A stretch of 48,735 nt of DNA from Trichloromonas sp034002365 (GTDB taxonomy: Bacteria; Desulfobacterota; Desulfuromonadia; Desulfuromonadales; Trichloromonadaceae), in NCBI GenBank assembly GCA_034002365.1, contig JAVFAR010000006.1, positions 1-48,735 of the forward strand, given 5' to 3'. Below the pieces are notes generated by a model that saw nothing but the letters and a program-made list of their open reading frames with translations, made no database searches and was not told the origin of the DNA. The position numbers were made by a program, and so were the translations under genes. Shown piece by piece: positions 18,617-27,321 of this stretch (positions within the stretch are counted from its first letter, which is position 1; each line of letters opens with the position of its first letter).

Positions 18617-20644
18617 GTGCCCGAACCTAGTCCCGCCGCCGCCAGCCGCCATGCCGAACTGCGCGAAGCCCTGCGCCGTCACAATCACAACTATTACGTC
18701 CTGGATGCGCCGGAGATTTCCGACGCCGAGTACGACGAGCTCTTTCGCGAACTGCTCGCACTCGAAGCGCAATATCCGCAACTGGCCGATACCGGCTCCC
18801 CTTCCCGCCAGGTCGGCGCCCCGCCTTCGGAAAAATTTGCCCCCGTCCCCCACGCCCTGCCCATGCTCTCCCTGCGCAACGTCAAAAGCGAAGGGGAATT
18901 CATGGAATTCGACGCCAGTCTGCGCAAAACCTTTCTCGCCCGGGGAAGCGACATCGATTACCTGTGCGAAATGAAGCTGGACGGGGTGGCGGTGGAGTTG
19001 ACCTACGCGGCGGGGGAACTGGTCCAGGCAAGCACCCGGGGGGATGGACTGACCGGCGAGGACATCACCGAAAACCTGCGCACCCTGGCGAGCGTCCCCC
19101 GGCGGCTGAATCCGCCCTTCCCGTCTCTTCTCGATGTGCGCGGCGAAGTCTATATCGATCTCGCCGACTTTCAGCGCCTCAACCGCGAGCAGGAAGAGAG
19201 AGGGGAGCGCCCCTTCGCCAATCCCCGCAACGCCGCCGCCGGCAGCCTGCGCCAACTGAACGCGGCGATCACCGCGCGCCGCCCCCTGCAACTCTTTTGC
19301 TACGGCTTCGGCCGCTGGGAAGGCCCCCTGCCCGCCACCCAAGGGGAAGCCCTGGCCGAGCTGCGGCGTCTGGGGCTCCCCGTCAACCTCGAAGGGACAA
19401 GCCGCGCCCGGGGCGCGCAAGAGGTCGTCGCCCGTTTCCGGGATTTGCTGGACGGCCGCGACGGGCTCCCCTTTGAGATCGACGGCATGGTGGTCAAGGT
19501 CGACGAGCTGGACCTGCAGCGGGAACTGGGGGAGCTCAGCCGCTCGCCGCGCTGGGCGGTGGCCTACAAGTTCCCCCCCCGCCAGGCCGAAACAATTCTG
19601 GAAAAAGTCGTCCTGCAGGTGGGCCGCACCGGTGCCATCACTCCGGTGGCGCAACTGCGCCCGGTCAACGTCAGCGGCGTTACCGTCAGCCGCGCCAGCC
19701 TGCACAACTGGGATGAAATCGCCCGCCTCGACATCCGCGTCGGTGATCATGTGCTGGTGGAGAGGGCCGGGGACGTGATCCCCGATGTGGTCAAGGTGCT
19801 TACGGAAAAGCGCACCGGCGCGGAAATCCCGATCCCCCCGCCGGAGCGCTGCCCCGAGTGCGACGGACCGGTGACTCGCAAACCCGGCGAGGCCGTGCCC
19901 CGTTGCGGCAATGCCCACTGCCCGGCCCAGGCACTGGAACGCCTCAAGCACTTCGTCTCCCGCGACGCCATGGATATCGAAGGGCTGGGGGAGAAACAGC
20001 TGCTGCAGCTCATCGCCTTGGGCAAGCTCCAGACCGTCGCCGACCTTTACCGCCTGACCCGGGACGATCTCTTCCAGATGGAGCGCATGGGCGAGGTTCT
20101 GGCGGACAAGCTCCTGCAGGCCATTGCCGCCAGCAAGACCCGCCCCCTCTCCCGCCTCCTTTTCGGCCTCGGCATCCGTCACGTCGGCAGCCACACCGCC
20201 CGACTGCTGGCCAAGCGCTTTTCCGGGCTCGATGCCCTGGCCGCGGCCGAACCCGGGCAATTGACCGAAATCCATGAAATCGGCGACAAGGTCGCCGAAT
20301 CCTTACGGGATTATTTCGCCAATCCGGCCAACCTGCTGCTCTTGCGCGAACTGGAGGAGCTCGGCCTGCGCCCGACGGATGAGGCGGTGGTGCAAAGCGA
20401 CGGCCCGCTGCGCGGCAAGACCCTGGTCATCACCGGCAATCTTGCCGGCCTCAGCCGCAAGGAAGCGGAGGCGCTGGTGGAGCGCCTGGGGGGACGGGCG
20501 AGCGGCTCGGTGAGCAAAAAGACCGACTTCGTCGTCGCCGGCCCCGGGGCCGGCGGCAAGCTGGAAAAAGCCCGGCAGCTGGGGATTGCCATTCTCAACG
20601 AGGAAGAATTCCTGCGCCTGACGGAAACGGGAGAGAACGAATGA
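18617..20644 (+). CDS. ligA: NAD-dependent DNA ligase LigA
   Basis: LigA seals nicks in DNA during replication and repair, using NAD+. It starts at a GTG preceded by GAGGAG. The 675 residues have the full bacterial layout: N-terminal Ia domain (HNYYVLDAPEISDAEYDELF), the adenylation lysine K120 in CEMKLDGVAVE, OB-fold, the four-cysteine zinc finger (CPECDGPVTR ... CGNAHCPAQ), helix-hairpin-helix repeats, and a C-terminal BRCT domain beginning GPLRGKTLVITGNLAG. Length is normal. It overlaps acyP by 4 bases. Confidence 0.98.
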   Translation: MPEPSPAAASRHAELREALRRHNHNYYVLDAPEISDAEYDELFRELLALEAQYPQLADTGSPSRQVGAPPSEKFAPVPHALPMLSLRNVKSEGEFMEFDASLRKTFLARGSDIDYLCEMKLDGVAVELTYAAGELVQASTRGDGLTGEDITENLRTLASVPRRLNPPFPSLLDVRGEVYIDLADFQRLNREQEERGERPFANPRNAAAGSLRQLNAAITARRPLQLFCYGFGRWEGPLPATQGEALAELRRLGLPVNLEGTSRARGAQEVVARFRDLLDGRDGLPFEIDGMVVKVDELDLQRELGELSRSPRWAVAYKFPPRQAETILEKVVLQVGRTGAITPVAQLRPVNVSGVTVSRASLHNWDEIARLDIRVGDHVLVERAGDVIPDVVKVLTEKRTGAEIPIPPPERCPECDGPVTRKPGEAVPRCGNAHCPAQALERLKHFVSRDAMDIEGLGEKQLLQLIALGKLQTVADLYRLTRDDLFQMERMGEVLADKLLQAIAASKTRPLSRLLFGLGIRHVGSHTARLLAKRFSGLDALAAAEPGQLTEIHEIGDKVAESLRDYFANPANLLLLRELEELGLRPTDEAVVQSDGPLRGKTLVITGNLAGLSRKEAEALVERLGGRASGSVSKKTDFVVAGPGAGGKLEKARQLGIAILNEEEFLRLTETGENE

Positions 20645-20919
20645 GAAAGGTGCGCGCCAGAGTGCGCTTCAAGGGGCGGGTACAGGGGGTGGGCTTTCGC
20701 CACTTCACCACCCGGCAAGCTCGGGGGAACGAACTGACCGGCTGGGTACGCAATCTCGGGAATGGGGATGTGGAGGCCGTCTTCGAAGGACCGGAATCGG
20801 CGATCCGCCGCGTCCTGGAGGGCTGCCGACAGGGACCGCCCGGCGGCGCGGTGACGGAACTGCTCATTGACTGGGAAGAATTCCAGAACGAATTCGAACG
20901 GTTCGAAATCCGCTATTGA
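20641..20919 (+). CDS. acyP: Acylphosphatase
   Basis: Acylphosphatase hydrolyses carboxyl-phosphate bonds in small cytosolic metabolites such as acetyl- or carbamoyl phosphate. The 92 residues carry the active-site signature GRVQGVGFRHFTTRQA, whose arginine binds the phosphate, and GWVRNLGNGDVEAVFEG, with the catalytic asparagine in the N-L-G-N-G segment. The ATG overlaps the ligA stop (ATGA). Its 3' end overlaps that of the convergent receiver gene by 7 bases. Confidence 0.96.
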   Translation: MRKVRARVRFKGRVQGVGFRHFTTRQARGNELTGWVRNLGNGDVEAVFEGPESAIRRVLEGCRQGPPGGAVTELLIDWEEFQNEFERFEIRY

Positions 20920-21299
20920 GGATGGCCCCGGTCCAGCAGTAACCCGTCCAGAACCTCGACAATCTGCTGGCTCTTGAAGGGTTTACGGATAAACCCCACG
21001 CCGCCGACGGCCTTGGCCCGCTCGACGGCGGGCGCCTCCCCCCGGGCCGTAACGAAGACCACGGGGATCTCCCGGGTCCGCTCATCGGCCTTGAGCGCCT
21101 CGCAGACCCGAAAGCCGTCCATTTCCGGCATCATGATATCGAGCAGAACCAGCGCCGGGGCTTCCCGACGGGCCAGCGCCAGCCCCTCTTCCCCGGTCTC
21201 CGCATAAAGAACCCCGTAACCGTGCAGGCGCAGGACATTCTCCAGCAGCATCCCCACCGGCCGATGGTCGTCAATGATCAGAATCGTCGGCTTGCCCAT
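20913..21299 (-). CDS. Stand-alone response-regulator receiver protein
   Basis: A CheY-like single-domain protein of 128 residues, with no output domain. The start taken is the ATG at 21299 (MGKPTILIIDDHRPVGMLL); an ATG three codons earlier (21308) is an alternative. The receiver residues are all present: acidic pair D10/D11, phosphoacceptor D54 in VLLDIMMPEMDG, the threonine of VFVTARGE and the lysine of IRKPF. The start lies inside the end of rsmI (29-base overlap), so it is probably translated from the nadE-rsmI transcript. No kinase gene is adjacent. Its partner and role are unknown. Confidence 0.9.
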   Translation of the reverse strand: MGKPTILIIDDHRPVGMLLENVLRLHGYGVLYAETGEEGLALARREAPALVLLDIMMPEMDGFRVCEALKADERTREIPVVFVTARGEAPAVERAKAVGGVGFIRKPFKSQQIVEVLDGLLLDRGHPQ

Positions 21300-22140
21300 C
21301 CCCTTCATCCTCTTCCAACTCCAGACTGCGGCGGTAGACCTCGCTCCCCGGCAAGCCGAATCGCTTCGCCAGGGCTTTGACCATCTCCTTGCGGGAAAGC
21401 TCGGGGGCGGCATGCCAGCGCGCCAGGGCCTCTTCCAGACTCTCTCTTTCGGGCTCCGCCTCCGCCGGGGCGACCAGCAGGACGATCTCCCCCCGCACCC
21501 GCCCGGCGCCGAAATGCTCCAGAGCCTCTTCAGCGGTACCACGAAAGAGCTCTTCGTGCAGCTTGGTCAGCTCCCGGGCAACCGCCACCCGACGCTCCCG
21601 GCCCAGTTCCTCGCACAGATCGGCCAGGGCCGCCAACAGGCGGTGGGGCGCCTCGTAATAAATCAGGGTGCGTTCCGTCTCCCCGCGCGCGGCGGCGAGG
21701 AGTGCCCGGCGGGGCGCGCTTTTGGCGGGCAGAAAACCCTCGAAGGCGAAGCGCGCCGTCGGCAGTCCGGAGAGGGCCAGGGCGGTGATCACCGCCGACG
21801 GACCGGGCACGGCGGTCACCGGCAACCCCTCATCCCGGCAGCGGCAAACCAGCAGATAACCGGGATCGGAGATGGCCGGGGTGCCGGCGTCGGAAATCAG
21901 CGCCACCGACCGTCCCTGACGCAACAGTTCGACGATCCGCTCTCCCTTTTGTGCCTCGTTGTGCTCGAAGCAGGAAGTCAGCGGCGTGGCGACGCCATAG
22001 TGGTTGAAGAGCTTGCGGCTGTGCCGGGTATCCTCGGCGGCGACCAGATCGACCTCCTTGAGAACCCGCAGGGCGCGCAAGCTGATGTCCTCCAGATTGC
22101 CGATGGGCGTGGCCACCAGATAGAGGGTGCCGGGCGGCAT
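21271..22140 (-). CDS. rsmI: 16S rRNA (cytidine(1402)-2'-O)-methyltransferase
   Basis: RsmI methylates the 2'-O of C1402 in 16S rRNA, the same nucleotide that RsmH modifies on N4. The 289-residue protein starts MPPGTLYLVATPIGNLEDIS, the tetrapyrrole-methylase-fold signature, with AAEDTRHSRKLFNHYG, SDAGTPAISDPGYLLV and PGPSAVITALALSGLP. The C-terminal region (LSRKEMVKALAKRFGLPGSE) is the small RsmI C-terminal domain. GGAGGG lies 7 bases before the ATG, within the end of nadE. Confidence 0.97.
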   Translation of the reverse strand: MPPGTLYLVATPIGNLEDISLRALRVLKEVDLVAAEDTRHSRKLFNHYGVATPLTSCFEHNEAQKGERIVELLRQGRSVALISDAGTPAISDPGYLLVCRCRDEGLPVTAVPGPSAVITALALSGLPTARFAFEGFLPAKSAPRRALLAAARGETERTLIYYEAPHRLLAALADLCEELGRERRVAVARELTKLHEELFRGTAEEALEHFGAGRVRGEIVLLVAPAEAEPERESLEEALARWHAAPELSRKEMVKALAKRFGLPGSEVYRRSLELEEDEGDGQADDSDH

Positions 22141-22143
22141 CGC

Positions 22144-24099
22144 TCAGCCCTCCCCGTCCAGGCCGTCGAGCTCCCGCAGCCAGAGTTCGACGCAGGCGTC
22201 GCTGGGCATGCGCCAGTCGCCCCGTGGCGAGAGGGCGACGCTGCCGATCTTCGGCCCGTCGGGGAGGCAGGAGCGCTTGAACTGCTGGGAGAAAAAACGC
22301 CGGTAGAAGACCCGCAGCCAGCGCAGGATGACCGCGGGCGAGAACTCCCCGGCGAAAGCCTGGCGGGCGAGGAAGAAAATCTTGGCGGGGGGATCGTGCC
22401 AACGCACCAGATGGTAGAGGAAGAAGTCGTGCAGGACATAGGGGCCGACCTGATCCTCGGTCTTCTGGGCAATCTCCCCGTCGGCGGTGGGCGGCAGCAA
22501 TTCCGGCGAAACCGGGGTGGCGCAGATATCCTTGAGGATGGCCCCAGCCTCGTCACCGAATTCACTCTCGGCACACCAGGCGACGAGATAGCGCACCAGG
22601 GTCTTCGGCACGCCGGCATTGACCCCATACATGGACATGTGATCGGCGTTGTAGGTGCACCAGCCGAGGGCCAGTTCGGACAGGTCGCCGGTGCCGAGCA
22701 CCAGCCCGCCGGCCTGGTTGGCCACGTCCATGAGGATCTGGGTGCGCTCCCGCGCCTGGGCATTTTCGTAGGTGATGTCGTGCAGCGTCTCGGGGTGGCC
22801 GATGTCGGCGAAATGGCCGCGCACCGCGCCATCGATGGCAATCACCCGCAGTCCGACGCCAAGGAGTCCGGCCAGCCGTTCGGCATTCCCCCGGGTGCGG
22901 GCGGTGGTGCCGAACCCGGGCAGGGTCAGGGTCAGGATCCCCTCGCGGGCGAGTCCGAGACGGTCGAAGGCCTTGACCGCCACCAGCAGCGCCAGGGTCG
23001 AATCGAGGCCGCCGGAGATGCCGAGGACCACCCGCGAAACCCCGGTGTGGCGCAAGCGTTTGGCCAGTGCCGTGGTCTGCAGGGCGAAGATCTCCCGGCA
23101 GCGGGCGGCGCGCTCGGCATGGTCGGCGGGGACGAAAGGGGTTGCGTCGAGAGAGCGGCAGGGGGTTCCGGCCGCGAGTTCGGTCAGCTGAAAGGGGATT
23201 TCCCGGTAGCGGGGACCGGTCGCGCCCAGGGCGAAACTGCTGGAGCGCGCCCGTTCGGTACGCAGACGCGCGAGATCCACATCGGCCAGAACCAGCTGCG
23301 AATCGAAACGAAAACGCTCGGTTTCCGCCAGCAGCACACCATTTTCGGCGATCAGCGAATGACCGGAAAAGACCAGGTCGGTACTCGACTCACCGGGCCC
23401 CGCCGAGGCGTAGGCGTAGGCGGCCAGACAGCGCGCCGACTGGCTGAGCACCAAGTCCCGGCGGTAGGCCTCTTTGCCCAGGGTTTCCGGGCTGGCCGAG
23501 GGATTGAGCAGCACCGTCGCCCCCTGAACCGCCATGGAACCGCTCGGCGGGTCGGCGACCCACAGATCCTCGCAGAGCTCGATGCCCACCAGGCATTCGG
23601 GGCGGTTGGCGGCGCGAAAAAGCAGATCGGCGCCGAAGGGAACCGCCTCGCCGTTCCAGTCGAGATGATCGCAACGGCTCTCCCGGGCCGAAGCGAACCA
23701 GCGCTGTTCGTAGAATTCGTGGCTGTTGGGCAGATGGATTTTCGGGACGATGCCGAGGATACGCCCCTGACCGAGAACGACCGCGCAGTTGTAAAGGCGG
23801 TCGTCCAGGCGGATCGGCGCGCCCGCCACCAGGGTCAGACCGCGGCCCCGGGTGTCGGCCGCCAGCTCGGCGACGGCGCGGCGAGCGGCGTCGATGAGCA
23901 GGGGCTGAAAGAAGAGATCGCCGCAGCTGTAGCCGGTGAGGGCCAGTTCCGGACAGAGGAGCAGACCGCAATCAGCGGCCTCGGCCTGATCGACGATCCG
24001 GCGCAACTGGGCCAGATTGAAGGCGACATCGGCCACCCGCAATTCCGGAACGGCGACCCCGAGACGGCAATAGCCCCATTCCGACAAGGATTTCATCAT
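22144..24099 (-). CDS. nadE: Glutamine-dependent NAD+ synthetase
   Basis: This enzyme makes NAD+ from deamido-NAD+, ATP and ammonia released from glutamine. The start is the first of two ATGs (24099), behind AGAGGTG. The 651 residues have an N-terminal nitrilase-fold glutaminase with the Glu-Lys-Cys triad visible in LLCPELALTGYSCG, VPKIHLPNSHEF and VGIELCEDLWV. The C-terminal synthetase has the ATP pyrophosphatase loop LGISGGLDSTLALL and the GLVLGTGDLSELALGWCTYN segment. Length fits the long glutamine-dependent class (for example in Mycobacterium). It heads a probable nadE-rsmI-receiver operon. Confidence 0.96.
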   Translation of the reverse strand: MMKSLSEWGYCRLGVAVPELRVADVAFNLAQLRRIVDQAEAADCGLLLCPELALTGYSCGDLFFQPLLIDAARRAVAELAADTRGRGLTLVAGAPIRLDDRLYNCAVVLGQGRILGIVPKIHLPNSHEFYEQRWFASARESRCDHLDWNGEAVPFGADLLFRAANRPECLVGIELCEDLWVADPPSGSMAVQGATVLLNPSASPETLGKEAYRRDLVLSQSARCLAAYAYASAGPGESSTDLVFSGHSLIAENGVLLAETERFRFDSQLVLADVDLARLRTERARSSSFALGATGPRYREIPFQLTELAAGTPCRSLDATPFVPADHAERAARCREIFALQTTALAKRLRHTGVSRVVLGISGGLDSTLALLVAVKAFDRLGLAREGILTLTLPGFGTTARTRGNAERLAGLLGVGLRVIAIDGAVRGHFADIGHPETLHDITYENAQARERTQILMDVANQAGGLVLGTGDLSELALGWCTYNADHMSMYGVNAGVPKTLVRYLVAWCAESEFGDEAGAILKDICATPVSPELLPPTADGEIAQKTEDQVGPYVLHDFFLYHLVRWHDPPAKIFFLARQAFAGEFSPAVILRWLRVFYRRFFSQQFKRSCLPDGPKIGSVALSPRGDWRMPSDACVELWLRELDGLDGEG

Positions 24100-24206
24100 C
24101 GCTGCACCTCTTTCGTCACCTCTGCCCAGGGAAACGCCGTGGATCGGCGGTTCGTCCGTGCAGCTTAACAAAGAATTGAAGCTTGCCGCAAGGGAAGCGA
24201 CGTCGG

Positions 24207-24569
24207 TCAGCCCAGTCCGAAGGCATTGACGATATGCTCGATGACCGGTTCTCCGGGACCGGCCAGGATCGCCACCACATCGAAACGGACGGTCGTGCGC
24301 GGCGCGGTCCCGGACAAATGCCACTGAGCGGCACGCAGGATCTGCCGCTGCTTGGCCGGCCCCACCGCCTCCTGGGGACTGCCGAAAGCCAGACTCCGGC
24401 GGGTTTTGACCTCGACGAAAACCAGGGTTTTCCCGTCACGGGCGAGAATATCGATCTCCCCCACCGGGGTGCGCAGGTTCCGTTGCAGCACCCGCCATCC
24501 GCGCCGCTCCAGATAACGGGCGGCCAACTCTTCCCCCCAGCGGCCCAGGCTCTGTCGCGCCCCGGTCAT
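24207..24569 (-). CDS. YraN family nuclease-fold protein (UPF0102)
   Basis: The protein has the YraN/UPF0102 fold, related to PD-(D/E)XK endonucleases; the physiological role is not settled. The ATG at 24569 overlaps the rnhB stop (ATGA), so it was preferred to an upstream in-frame start at 24581. The 120 residues include GRWGEELAARYLERRGWRVL, the acidic residue of GEIDILARDG, and the VFVEVKTRRS motif. That is the conserved E...D...ExK arrangement. It is coupled to rnhB, a very common pairing. Confidence 0.93.
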   Translation of the reverse strand: MTGARQSLGRWGEELAARYLERRGWRVLQRNLRTPVGEIDILARDGKTLVFVEVKTRRSLAFGSPQEAVGPAKQRQILRAAQWHLSGTAPRTTVRFDVVAILAGPGEPVIEHIVNAFGLG

Positions 24570-25207
24570 GGCCGTTCCCAATGTTCACGGACCCCGGCGA
24601 AACTCTTGCGATGCAGCGGGGTCGGCCCGAGTTCGGCGATGGCGGCCAGGTGCGCGGCGCTGCCGTAGCCCTTGTGCCGGGCCAGGCCATAACCGGGATA
24701 GCGCTCGTCATAGGCGATGAGGATGCGGTCGCGCAGCACCTTGGCGATGATCGACGCGGCGGCAATGGCGGCGCAGCGGCTGTCCCCCTGCTTGAGGGTC
24801 TGTTGCGGCACCGGCAGGGGAACGGGGGTGATGCCGTCCACCAGCAGATAGTCGGCCTCGACTTTGAGCCGCCGCACCGCCAGGGACATGGCCCGCAGGG
24901 TGGCCTGGAGAATGTTGATCCGGTCGATTTCCTCGGCCGAAACGATGCCGACGCCGATGGCGCGGGCCTGGGCGCGGATCAGGGGGAAAAGCCGTTCGCG
25001 GCGGGCGGCCGACAGCTTCTTGGAGTCATTCAGCCCCGACAGGTCGTAGACCCTGGGAAGAATCACCGCCGCCGCCACCACCGGACCGGCCAAAGGCCCG
25101 CGGCCGGCCTCGTCGATCCCGGCGATAGCGCCGTAACCCTGGGCACGGGCACGCTCCTCGAAGAACCCCGAAGAAAGTTCGGCGCTAGGGAAAAGCTCCA
25201 GGCTCAT
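24566..25207 (-). CDS. rnhB: Ribonuclease HII
   Basis: RNase HII cleaves RNA in RNA-DNA hybrids and single ribonucleotides in DNA. The 213 residues contain the DE motif GIDEAGRGPLAGPVVAAAV, LNDSKKLSAARRERL, GDSRCAAIAAASIIAKVLRD with the third acidic residue, and the C-terminal HKGYGSAAHLAAI segment. The N-terminal 27 residues or so before the catalytic domain are short and variable, as usual. It precedes yraN in the same transcript. Confidence 0.97.
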   Translation of the reverse strand: MSLELFPSAELSSGFFEERARAQGYGAIAGIDEAGRGPLAGPVVAAAVILPRVYDLSGLNDSKKLSAARRERLFPLIRAQARAIGVGIVSAEEIDRINILQATLRAMSLAVRRLKVEADYLLVDGITPVPLPVPQQTLKQGDSRCAAIAAASIIAKVLRDRILIAYDERYPGYGLARHKGYGSAAHLAAIAELGPTPLHRKSFAGVREHWERP

Positions 25208-25305
25208 CAGGCCCCCCAGAAGAAAAATTCCGGCTGGATTTCACGGCGCCCTTGGTATACAATTGCACAAGTGTTTAACATATCTTTAATGAGAGGAGAG
25301 AGTTC

Positions 25306-25497
25306 ATGGGTATTTTCTTCGCACTGGTGGCCGTCGTTGCCTATCTGGGATTTTTCGTCGACTGGAAGGAGTTCATGGGTGTTTTCCGGCTGGGAGGCTG
25401 GGCAACGGTCGGCGTCTATATCGTCCTGACCATCCTGATCGTAGGCATCCTGTCCACCCCGGAAACCGCCGCCGTCGCCCCGGCTGTTCATCACTAA
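25306..25497 (+). CDS. Small two-helix membrane protein of unknown function
   Basis: A 63-residue ORF with a strong ribosome site (AGGAGAG) ahead of its ATG. The translation has two clear hydrophobic helices: GIFFALVAVVAYLGFFVDW (residues 2-20) and ATVGVYIVLTILIVGILS (around 33-50). These are joined by a short basic/acidic loop, and the C-terminus is short. An extended -10-like TGGTATACA (25254-25262) lies upstream. It is read opposite to its neighbours rnhB and rplS and ends just before a strong terminator, so it looks like a real one-gene unit. I do not recognise the family. Confidence 0.72.
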   Translation: MGIFFALVAVVAYLGFFVDWKEFMGVFRLGGWATVGVYIVLTILIVGILSTPETAAVAPAVHH

Positions 25498-25525
25498 GCC
25501 GTACCGCCGCGACAATTCCCTCGCT

Positions 25526-25570
25526 CACAACGAAAAAGCCCCGGTTTATCGCCGGGGCTTTTTCGTTGTG
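25526..25570. terminator. Bidirectional intrinsic terminator
   Basis: A long perfect inverted repeat: CACAACGAAAAAGCCCCGG, loop TTTATCG, then its complement. The A-run on one side and T-run on the other let it stop transcription from both the small membrane gene (plus) and rplS (minus). Confidence 0.93.
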
Positions 25571-25581
25571 AGGCAAAACGC

Positions 25582-25929
25582 TTAGGCGAGACGCTTTTCC
25601 TTGATGCGGGCGGCCTTGCCGTGCAGATTGCGCAGGTAGTAAAGCTTGGCCCGGCGCACCCGGCCGGCCATGATGTTTTCAATCTTTTCCACCGCCGGGG
25701 AGTGCAGGGAGAAAATCCGCTCCACGCCGACGCCGTTGGAAATCTTACGCACGGTGAAGGTCGAGCCGGCGCCGCGGTTGACCCGTTTGATGCAGACGCC
25801 CTGGTAAACCTGGATGCGCTGCTTATCCCCTTCGACGATCTTGACGTGAACCCGCAGGGTATCCCCGGCCTTGAACTGGGGGATGTTCTTGCGGATCTGT
25901 TCCATCTCCAGACGATCAATGATATTCAT
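25582..25929 (-). CDS. rplS: 50S ribosomal protein L19
   Basis: L19 sits at the interface of the two ribosomal subunits. The 115 residues include FKAGDTLRVHVKIVEGDKQR, IQVYQGVCIKRVNRGAGSTF, TVRKISNGVGVERIFSLHSP and the basic C-terminus RRAKLYYLRNLHGKAARIKE, all diagnostic. GAGGAGGAATTC precedes the ATG. It closes the ffh-rpsP-rimM-trmD group before the bidirectional terminator. Confidence 0.99.
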   Translation of the reverse strand: MNIIDRLEMEQIRKNIPQFKAGDTLRVHVKIVEGDKQRIQVYQGVCIKRVNRGAGSTFTVRKISNGVGVERIFSLHSPAVEKIENIMAGRVRRAKLYYLRNLHGKAARIKEKRLA

Positions 25930-26008
25930 GAATTCCTCCTCTATAGAGATCCTTTTCCAGGATTCGTTAGTCGTTTATCGTGTAAGCGGACAACCGGATT
26001 GATAATCG

Positions 26009-26581
26009 TTATTTTTCGTCGTCGTTCTCAAGCAGATGCAACCGGTCGAGAATGATCGCCGCCGCCGCCCGCACCGAGAGATGATTGTAATCGGCGACGC
26101 CGCGCACCGGTTCCAGCACCGTCCAGCCCCGCTCGAAAACCTCGGGGGCAAGCCCCCAGCCGGTACCCAAAACCAGCAGCAGAGGATGTTCGGCGCGCAA
26201 GCGCCGGCAAGCCGCGAAGCTGATCCCGTCACCGCGCGCGGCGCCGGTCAGGACCGGACGCGCCGGCCGGCCGAGTTCCTCTTCCCAGGCGCCGACGGCC
26301 GTATCCAGACTGGGCACGGTTTCGATCAGTCGCAGCGCTTCGGACCGGTCCGCGTGATAGGCGGCGCCGTGTCCTTGGCACCAATGATGCGCTATCCGCT
26401 CGACCAGCACCACCTGCTCCCGCGCCGGGGTCACCACATAAAAGCGCCGCGCGCCGTAGGTCCGGGCGCTGCGGGCAATATCGTGCAAGTCGAGGTTGGT
26501 CACGGCGGAAACCACCCGATCCCCCCGCCGATCGAGCACCGGCGCATGGACCAGGGCGACCGCCAGCGGCTGGCCGCTCAC
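26009..26581 (-). CDS. SPOUT-fold RNA methyltransferase (Tm1570-like, Methyltrn_RNA_4)
   Basis: A predicted SAM-dependent RNA methylase of the trefoil-knot class; the RNA substrate is unknown. It begins at a GTG overlapping the trmD stop (GTGA). The 190 residues start MSGQPLAVALVHAPVLDRRG and continue with AVTNLDLHDIARSARTYGAR and RFYVVTPAREQ. The C-terminal knot region is LLLVLGTGWGLAPEVFERGW, then GVADYNHLSVRAAAAIILDR, whose NHLSVR motif is the expected cofactor loop. The gene is commonly found between trmD and rplS in this lineage, and in some bacteria the domain is fused to TrmD. Confidence 0.85.
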   Translation of the reverse strand: MSGQPLAVALVHAPVLDRRGDRVVSAVTNLDLHDIARSARTYGARRFYVVTPAREQVVLVERIAHHWCQGHGAAYHADRSEALRLIETVPSLDTAVGAWEEELGRPARPVLTGAARGDGISFAACRRLRAEHPLLLVLGTGWGLAPEVFERGWTVLEPVRGVADYNHLSVRAAAAIILDRLHLLENDDEK

Positions 26582-27321
26582 GGTGTGCGCTCGCGGGATT
26601 CGTCCCGCAGGCGCGCGAGAAAGGCCTGATCCGCCTCGCTCAGAGGAGCCTTGGCCAGCAGTTCCGGGCGCCGCTCCAGCGTGCGGCGCAACTGCTGCCG
26701 GCGGCGCCAGCGGGCGATCTCGCCGTGGTGCCCCGACAGAAGCACCTCGGGAACCCGTTCCCCTTCGAACTCCAAGGGACGGGTATAGTGGGGATACTCC
26801 AGCAACCCGTCGGAAAAGGAATCACACTCGGCGCTGCCGCTGCTGCCCAGCACCCCCGGCAGAAGCCGGGCGATGGCGTCGATCATGACCATCGCCGCCA
26901 GCTCCCCGCCGGTGAGGACGAAATCCCCCAGGGAATATTCGCCGTCGACCCGGGAACGGATCCGCTCGTCAAATCCCTCGTAGCGTCCGCAAACCAGAAT
27001 CAACCCCGGAGCCCGCGCCAACTTCTGGGCTTCAACCTGGCAAAAGGGGCGCCCCTGAGGAGACAGGAGCAAAACCCGAGAACCCGGCGCGCGCCGGCGC
27101 AATGCCTCCAGGGCGCGACAAACGGGCTCCGGCTTCATCACCATGCCGTCGCCGCCGCCATAGGGAGTGTCGTCCACCACCTTATGCCGCCCCTCGGCCC
27201 AGTCCCGCAGATTGTGGGCATGCAGGGCAATCAGCCCCTTATCGATCGCCTTACCGAGAACGCTTTCGGCGAAAGGCGAGACGAACATCTCGGGGAAGAG
27301 AGTCAGAACATCAAAGATCAT
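26578..27321 (-). CDS. trmD: tRNA (guanine(37)-N(1))-methyltransferase
   Basis: TrmD methylates N1 of G37 next to the anticodon and prevents frameshifting. The start at 27321 (MIFDVLTLFPEMF) is the conserved TrmD N-terminus; an extension to 27354 lies inside rimM and was rejected. The 247 residues have DDTPYGGGDGMVMKPEP, the knot motifs VCGRYEGFDERI and YSLGDFVLTGGELAAMVMID, and the tRNA-binding C-terminal domain (VLLSGHHGEIARWRR). It overlaps rimM by 11 bases and the next methylase gene by 4. Confidence 0.98.
   Translation of the reverse strand: MIFDVLTLFPEMFVSPFAESVLGKAIDKGLIALHAHNLRDWAEGRHKVVDDTPYGGGDGMVMKPEPVCRALEALRRRAPGSRVLLLSPQGRPFCQVEAQKLARAPGLILVCGRYEGFDERIRSRVDGEYSLGDFVLTGGELAAMVMIDAIARLLPGVLGSSGSAECDSFSDGLLEYPHYTRPLEFEGERVPEVLLSGHHGEIARWRRRQQLRRTLERRPELLAKAPLSEADQAFLARLRDESRERTP

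Noticed and set aside
20917..21542. Longer version of the receiver protein starting at 21542
   Set aside because: The extra residues are a shadow of rsmI (Arg/Trp/Pro-rich); the receiver fold begins at MGKPTIL.
21274..24168. Open frame of about 960 codons on the plus strand
   Set aside because: Antisense shadow of rsmI and nadE with low-information Gln/Gly/Ala-rich translation.
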